DNA of 64,000 bases from Bifidobacterium leontopitheci. GTDB taxonomy: Bacteria; Actinomycetota; Actinomycetes; Actinomycetales; Bifidobacteriaceae. The notes beneath the pieces were generated by a model. It was not told where the DNA came from. It was given only the letters and a program-made list of their open reading frames with translations, and ran no database searches. A program made the translations under genes and the position numbers. Every line of letters begins with the position of its first letter. The first letter of the stretch is position 1. The stretch is from positions 62,001 to 126,000 of the forward strand of contig NZ_WBVT01000001.1 in NCBI RefSeq assembly GCF_009193355.1, given 5' to 3'. Below, piece after piece: positions 59,068 to 64,000 of the stretch.

Positions 59068-60281
59068 GAGGCCGCATGAAGACACTTGCCAATACGACCG
59101 GGATTGAGAAGACATCCCAAGCATTGTTCCGCATCGGCGTGGCGCTGACCGTTCTCATGCTGCTGCTGAGCATCCTTGATTGGGTGTCCGATCCTGCCGC
59201 GGACGTGTATTCCATCGTCGTCGGCATCGTTGATCTTATCCTCATCGCGTTGATTCCGGTGTTCCCCGAAACCTGCGGAATCCTGATTCTGGTGTTGGAA
59301 ATGGTGTGCTCGATATATGGAACCGTGGGCGGTCCGAGCCGCATATGGGGCGATGCTCTTGCCACGGGAGCCATCGTACTGTGTGATGGGCATGTGGCCA
59401 CGCTGATAGCCATCATCGCCGGACAGGGCACGATACTGCTGATACAGACGGAGTACAGCCATGACGGCGCGGACAGGCTCGCGCTGATGTCCGATGTCTT
59501 TGTTCTCACCCTTATCGCGCTCGGTGGATTACTGGGGATGATGATCAACGTCATACTGAAGCGTCAACGGCTTCGCGAAGAGGAACATGAACGGAAGCTG
59601 GAGCAGGAAAGACAGCGGAATCGCATGAGGATGCTCGAATATGCAGCACAGGTGCATGACCATGTGTCAGGCCGACTCGCCAATATTGCGATGATCTGTT
59701 CAAGACATGCGGGTCCGCTCGCCTTGGACGGCGATGTGCCGGATGATGCCAGGAGTGCCGATGACGACGAGGATTGGCGTTTGGTCGCATCCCAGGCGGC
59801 GGAATCTCTGGCGGACGTCCATGCCATCATCGAGCTCATGTCCGGAATCCGCGACCGACAGGCTGAAGAGCGTGCAAATGAACCGTACCTGGATCGGCTG
59901 CGGCGTCTGTGCGGTGAGATATCCGGCAAACTCGACCATGATGGACTGCATGGAAGCTTTGCGGTCCGTGACAACGGTATTGCGGCCAAGCTTGACGGCG
60001 GGCGTCTGACACTGCTCGGTGAATTGCTCGATGAGGTCGGCAGCAACATCGCGCGGCATTGTCCCGTTGACGGGACATATGCGTGCAGCGTCATGCTTCA
60101 CGACGGTGTCGCGGAGGTGACGCAATACAATGACGTCTCTGCGCAGCCCTGTGGAATCACGATGTCGACGCATAAGGGACTCGAGCTATACCGCGAAAGG
60201 GTGACCGGCATCGGGGGAGCGTTCCGCACCGGAACCAAGGACGGCATGTGGACGCTGTACGCATGCGTGCCGCTTACCTGA
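59064..60281 (+). CDS. Six-helix sensor histidine kinase, DesK/NarL-type partner
   Basis: Membrane kinase of 405 aa (401 from ATG 59076). About six helices fill residues 20-170 with almost no extracytoplasmic domain, so the signal is likely sensed in or at the membrane. The phosphoacceptor region is EYAAQVHDHVSGRLANIAMI (His in VHDHV), typical of HisKA_3. The ATPase region is divergent: ELLDEVGSNIARHC in place of the N box, and HKGLELYRERVTGIGGAF at the C-terminus, like GLxGMRERVxxLGG; the DxGxG box is not clear. GTG 59064 overlaps the regulator stop. Confidence 0.85.
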   Translation: MRGRMKTLANTTGIEKTSQALFRIGVALTVLMLLLSILDWVSDPAADVYSIVVGIVDLILIALIPVFPETCGILILVLEMVCSIYGTVGGPSRIWGDALATGAIVLCDGHVATLIAIIAGQGTILLIQTEYSHDGADRLALMSDVFVLTLIALGGLLGMMINVILKRQRLREEEHERKLEQERQRNRMRMLEYAAQVHDHVSGRLANIAMICSRHAGPLALDGDVPDDARSADDDEDWRLVASQAAESLADVHAIIELMSGIRDRQAEERANEPYLDRLRRLCGEISGKLDHDGLHGSFAVRDNGIAAKLDGGRLTLLGELLDEVGSNIARHCPVDGTYACSVMLHDGVAEVTQYNDVSAQPCGITMSTHKGLELYRERVTGIGGAFRTGTKDGMWTLYACVPLT

Positions 60282-60331
60282 CCGGCGACGATTGACATCA
60301 GTCAGGCCAACAGCCGCTGACGGAGGGGACA

Positions 60332-60377
60332 CAATAGGAGGGCGCCGCAGATGAGAATCCGCGGCGCCCTCCTATTG
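60332..60377. terminator. 17-bp-arm terminator between cassette and DUF349
   Basis: CAATAGGAGGGCGCCGC / GCGGCGCCCTCCTATTG, perfect arms with a 12-nt loop, between convergent genes. Confidence 0.9.
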
Positions 60378-60406
60378 CAGGTCTGACGGCCTCAGCAGCC
60401 GACACC

Positions 60407-61834
60407 TTACTTGATGGCGTTCAGCCACTGCTCCTTGGTGGCCTTCTCGGCCTCGAGCTTCGCCTTCTTCTTCGGGTCGGACTCGGCGGCGATCTTCTCG
60501 TCGAGCTCGGCCAGCTGGACGGTGAGCTGCTCCTCGAAGCTGGACTTGCGGGCGTCCGCCTCGGGGTCGGACTTCTTCCACGCGGCATCCTCGACGGCCT
60601 TGATGGCCTTGTCGACCGCGTCAAGACGGCCCTCGATGCGGCGGATGTCGTCGCGCGGCACGTAGCCGATCTGATCCCACTCGTCCTGAATCTCGCCGAG
60701 CGCCTGACGCGCCTTCTTCGCGGCCGCCTCGTCGGCGACGGGCAGCAGGGCCTCGGCCTTCTTCAGCAGCTCCTCCTTCTTGGCGAGATTGTCCTTCTCG
60801 TCGGCGTTGATCTGGTCGCGGTCGGCCTGACGGGCGGCGAAGAACTCGTCGGCGGCCTTGCGGAACTCGGCCCACAGGACGTCGTCCTCCTTGCGGCCGG
60901 CGCGGCCGGAGACCTTCCACTGGTCCATCAGCTCGGCGAAGCGGTGCGAGGTCGCGCCCCAGTCGGTCGAAGTCTTCAGCTCGTTCGCCTCGGCGATGAT
61001 GGCCTGCTTGGCGGCGCGGGCGGAGGACTGCTCCGCGTCACGCTCCTGCATCCACTTGCGGCGGCGCTGGTTGAACGTGGTGCGGGCCACGGAGAAACGC
61101 TTCCACAGCGCCTCGGCGGTCGGCCGGTCGATGCGCATGCCGGTGCGCTGATGCTCCTGCCACTGCTCGAACACGGCGTGCAGTTCGTCGGCGGTCTCGC
61201 GCCAGTTCGTGTTGTCGTTCAGGGAGGCTGCGATCTGCTCGGCCTTCTCCACGATCTTCGTGCGCTCTTCGATGGCCTTGGCGACCGCGGCCTTGCGGGC
61301 GGCGGTCAGCTCGCTCTTCTTCTTGGCGCCGGCCTCCTTAAGCTGGGCGAACTGCGTCTTGAGCGCGGCGAGGTCGCCGACGGCAGCCGGCTGCTCAGTC
61401 TCCTGGGCGAGCGTCTTGAGCGTCTCGTCGATCTCATGCTGCTTGATCGAATCGGAACGCAGGCGGCCGGCGAACAGGTTCAGCTTCGCCTTGAGGTCAA
61501 GGTAGCGGCGTGCGTACAGCGAGAGCGCCTCCTCCTTGGAGACGTCGGGGAACTGGCCGACCTCACGCTCGGTCTCGCCCTCCTTGACGTACACGGTGCC
61601 GTTGTCGTCCACGCGGCCGAAGGCCTCGGCGGCCTTGATCGCGTCGGCCGAATAGCCGGTGGCGGCGGGCGCTGCCGGCGCCGCGTGCTTGAACGCCTTC
61701 TTCGCGAAAGCCGCGGGGGAGGGCGCGTGCGGTTTCGGCGTCGGCTTGGGGGTCGGCGCCGAAGGTGCGGGCGTCGTTGCCTGCGCGGCGGTTGCAGTGG
61801 TGTTCTCGGATGTGGTGGCAGTCTCGTCAGCCAT
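60407..61834 (-). CDS. DUF349 domain-containing protein
   Basis: Protein of 475 aa. The first 60 residues are Pro/Thr/Ala-rich, the rest almost fully helical and charged. Several DUF349 repeats with the pattern WKxxGxxxRxxxDxLWxxFxxAxxxFF are visible (for example WQEHQRTGMRIDRPTAEALWKRFSVARTTFNQ, QWKVSGRAGRKEDDVLWAEFRKAADEFFAARQ, WDQIGYVPRDDIRRIEGRLDAVDKAI). No catalytic motif. Function in actinobacteria not established. ATG 61834 is 87 bp from the divergent hisS start. Confidence 0.9.
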   Translation of the reverse strand: MADETATTSENTTATAAQATTPAPSAPTPKPTPKPHAPSPAAFAKKAFKHAAPAAPAATGYSADAIKAAEAFGRVDDNGTVYVKEGETEREVGQFPDVSKEEALSLYARRYLDLKAKLNLFAGRLRSDSIKQHEIDETLKTLAQETEQPAAVGDLAALKTQFAQLKEAGAKKKSELTAARKAAVAKAIEERTKIVEKAEQIAASLNDNTNWRETADELHAVFEQWQEHQRTGMRIDRPTAEALWKRFSVARTTFNQRRRKWMQERDAEQSSARAAKQAIIAEANELKTSTDWGATSHRFAELMDQWKVSGRAGRKEDDVLWAEFRKAADEFFAARQADRDQINADEKDNLAKKEELLKKAEALLPVADEAAAKKARQALGEIQDEWDQIGYVPRDDIRRIEGRLDAVDKAIKAVEDAAWKKSDPEADARKSSFEEQLTVQLAELDEKIAAESDPKKKAKLEAEKATKEQWLNAIK

Positions 61835-61921
61835 GGCCAGCTCCTTATAAGCTTGAAGGTAGTCGTCGGAAGCGGAAAAAGCGGATGGCGTTTTCCGTAA
61901 CCTCCCCTATTATAGGGAATC

Positions 61922-63334
61922 GTGGCTAAAGGCGCATCTATATCAGGATTTCCAGAGTGGCTCCCCTCTGAACGTGTTGTGGAGCAGCGTGTCATCGACA
62001 CGCTACGTAGGGTTTTCGAGCTGAATGGCTTCCTCGGCATCGAGACACGCGCGGTCGAGACCGGGGCGAGTCTGCTGAAGAAGGGGGAGACCAGCAAGGA
62101 GATCTACCTACTGTCCCGTCTGCAGGAGGTCGGCCATGAGTCCGACACTCCGCTCAACGACCGTCTCGGCCTGCACTTCGACCTCACCGTGCCGCTGAGC
62201 CGCTACGTCGTCGAGCATTCCGGCGATCTCGCCTTCCCGTTCAAGCGGTGGCAGATCCAGAAGGTCTGGCGTGGCGAGCGTCCGCAGGAGGGCCGTTTCC
62301 GCGAGTTCGTCCAGGCCGACATCGACGTGATCGGCCAGGGCGACCTGCCGGACCATTACGAGGTCGAACTGCCGCTGGTCATGGTCTCCGCGCTCGAGCG
62401 TCTGCGCGAGTTCGGCCTGCCGAAGGCGACCGTGCACGCCAACAACCGCAAGCTGTCCGAAGGCTTCTACCGTGGGCTGGGCCTCACCGACATCGAAGGC
62501 GTGCTGCGCGAGATCGACAAGCTCGACAAGATCGGCGCCGACGAGGTGGCGAAGCTGCTCGTCGAAGGCTGCGGTGCCGACGAATCCCAGGCCCGCGCGT
62601 GCCTTGAGCTCGCCGAGCTGACCGCATCCGACGGCAAGGAGCTGGCTGAGCGTTTCGACGCGCTGTGCGCCAAGCACGGCATCGGCACCGACGGCGACGC
62701 CTACCAGCTCGCCCGTCAGGGCCTCGACACGCTCGCCATGATCGTCGACCAGGCCGCGGCCATCCGCCCCGGCTCCGTCATCGCCGACCTCAAGATCGCC
62801 CGCGGTCTCGACTACTACACCGGCTCCGTCTACGAGACGTTCCTCGACGGCGCGGCGTCCCTCGGCTCCATCTGCTCGGGCGGCCGCTACGACAACCTCG
62901 CCTCGCAGGGCAGCCGCAAGTACCCGGGCGTCGGCCTGTCCATCGGCCTCTCCCGTCTCGTGTCGTACATGCTGCACACCGCGGGCGCCCGTGCGAACCG
63001 CGTCTCGCCGGCGGCCGTGCTCGTCGCCGTGTGGAACGAGGCCGACCGCACGGCCGCGAACCGCATCGCCGATACGCTGCGCTCCCGCGGCATCGCCGCC
63101 GACGTGGCGCCCACCGCGGCCAAGCTCGGCAAGCAGATCAAGTACGCGGACAAGCTCGGCATCCCGTACGTCTGGTTCCCGGCGGCCGACGCCGGCGAGG
63201 ACGGACAGGCGGCCGGCGACGAGGTCAAGAACATCGTCACCGGCGATCAGGTTCCCGCCGACGCCAAGTCGTGGGAGCCGGATACTGTGTACGCCCGGCA
63301 GGAAGTAACGATTCAAGGAGTAAAGGAAGCATGA
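61922..63334 (+). CDS. hisS: Histidyl-tRNA synthetase
   Basis: Class II aminoacyl-tRNA synthetase of 470 aa that charges tRNA-His. Motif 1 region is [15 protein letters not shown], motif 2 [31 protein letters not shown], HisA motifs [13 protein letters not shown], motif 3 [16 protein letters not shown], followed by the anticodon-binding domain. Start GTG 61922: an AGGGA is close and a -10-like TATTAT (61908-61913) lies 8 nt upstream. It overlaps aspS by 4 bp (ATGA), a common hisS-aspS operon. Confidence 0.95.
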   Translation: MAKGASISGFPEWLPSERVVEQRVIDTLRRVFELNGFLGIETRAVETGASLLKKGETSKEIYLLSRLQEVGHESDTPLNDRLGLHFDLTVPLSRYVVEHSGDLAFPFKRWQIQKVWRGERPQEGRFREFVQADIDVIGQGDLPDHYEVELPLVMVSALERLREFGLPKATVHANNRKLSEGFYRGLGLTDIEGVLREIDKLDKIGADEVAKLLVEGCGADESQARACLELAELTASDGKELAERFDALCAKHGIGTDGDAYQLARQGLDTLAMIVDQAAAIRPGSVIADLKIARGLDYYTGSVYETFLDGAASLGSICSGGRYDNLASQGSRKYPGVGLSIGLSRLVSYMLHTAGARANRVSPAAVLVAVWNEADRTAANRIADTLRSRGIAADVAPTAAKLGKQIKYADKLGIPYVWFPAADAGEDGQAAGDEVKNIVTGDQVPADAKSWEPDTVYARQEVTIQGVKEA

Positions 63335-64000
63335 GCCAGACGGCTTACAGAACACATCATGCGACCGACGTGACCGAAGCGCTCGTCGGCCAGAAGGTCA
63401 CGCTCGCCGGTTGGGTCGACCGTCGCCGCGACCACGGCGGCGTCGCGTTCATCGACCTGCGCGACAACACCGGTCTGGTGCAGGTCGTCATCTACGACGA
63501 GGACATGGCACGCCCGCTCAGGAGCGAGTTCGTCATCCAGGTGACCGGCGAGGTCCGCCTGCGCCCGGACGGCAACGAGAACACGCATCTGGCCACCGGC
63601 AAGATCGAGGTCGTCGCCGAGTCCCTCGAGATCCTCGCGAAGGCCGACGCGCTGCCGTTCCAGGTCTCCACCGCGCTCGAGAACGAGTCCGAGAACAAGC
63701 TGCCCGGCGAGGACGTGCGCCTCAAGTACCGTTACCTCGACCTGCGCCGCCCCTCCATGCAGCGCAACCTCAAGCTGCGCTCCGACATGGCCAAGGCCGC
63801 CCGCCACGCGCTCGAGGACATGGACTTCACCGAGGTCGAGACCCCGACGTTCATCAAGTCCACGCCTGAAGGCGCCCGCGACTTCCTCGTGCCCGCCCGC
63901 CTCGTGCCCGGCTCCTGGTACGCGCTGCCGCAGTCCCCGCAGCTGCTCAAGCAGCTGCTCATGGTCTCCGGCGTCGAGCGCTACTACCAGCTCGCCCGCT
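63331..64000 (+). CDS. aspS: Aspartyl-tRNA synthetase, N-terminal part
   Basis: Class II synthetase that charges tRNA-Asp (or both tRNA-Asp and tRNA-Asn in the non-discriminating form); cut off by the window edge after about 223 residues. The N-terminal OB-fold anticodon domain reads [31 protein letters not shown], then [23 protein letters not shown] and the motif 1 region [22 protein letters not shown], and [21 protein letters not shown] 63331 has AAAGGAAGC and overlaps the hisS stop. Confidence 0.96.
   Translation, partial: MSQTAYRTHHATDVTEALVGQKVTLAGWVDRRRDHGGVAFIDLRDNTGLVQVVIYDEDMARPLRSEFVIQVTGEVRLRPDGNENTHLATGKIEVVAESLEILAKADALPFQVSTALENESENKLPGEDVRLKYRYLDLRRPSMQRNLKLRSDMAKAARHALEDMDFTEVETPTFIKSTPEGARDFLVPARLVPGSWYALPQSPQLLKQLLMVSGVERYYQLAR

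Overview
The window is a high-GC actinobacterial chromosome segment that I read as a Bifidobacterium. The evidence is a pupylation locus with no 20S proteasome genes, paired DUF3710/DUF3159 genes, a cold-shock/DUF3027 pair, a helicase-degenerate PriA, Pup ending in Gly-Gly-Glu, and groEL standing alone behind CIRCE elements. I cannot name the species. No rRNA, tRNA, transposase, prophage or CRISPR array was found. Both ends cut a gene: pepC at the left and aspS at the right.

Layout. 1-10.5 kb: pepC (partial), exonuclease III, DUF3710, DUF3159, a TRAM RNA methyltransferase, a lipoprotein, a P-type ATPase and aconitase. 10.5-16.2 kb: ilvD, a Fic protein behind a 35-bp-arm palindrome, a MarR/YczE-type membrane-protein operon and glycerate kinase. 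16.3-23.5 kb: rpoZ, metK, priA, a HAD hydrolase, fmt, a composite intergenic repeat and serB. 23.5-30.4 kb: dedA followed by the pupylation operon (arc, dop, an inositol-phosphatase-like gene, pup, pafA). 30.5-43.6 kb, almost all on the minus strand: hup, a large membrane protein, purB, a lipase-like protein with a small partner, a six-gene MoxR/DUF58/VWA operon and ung. 43.7-57.1 kb: a LytR_C protein, a cold-shock gene, groEL, a WXG100 protein, a TPM-domain protein, an OmpR-type two-component system behind seven 16-bp repeats, a CSD/DUF3027 pair, a universal stress protein and clpC. 57.3-60.3 kb: a lower-GC accessory cassette with a 33-codon secreted-type peptide, two related small membrane proteins, a NarL/LuxR-type regulator and a six-helix sensor kinase. 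60.4-64 kb: a DUF349 protein and hisS-aspS.

Main themes. Protein quality control is dense: the Pup system, groEL and clpC. The ARC ATPase lacks the C-terminal proteasome-docking tail and Pup already ends in Glu, so pupylation here probably does not feed a 20S proteasome. Many genes without a clear ribosome-binding site show a -10-like hexamer exactly 7 nt before the start codon, which suggests leaderless transcripts and settles several starts. The most novel item is the 57.3-60.3 kb cassette, a candidate peptide-sensing system.
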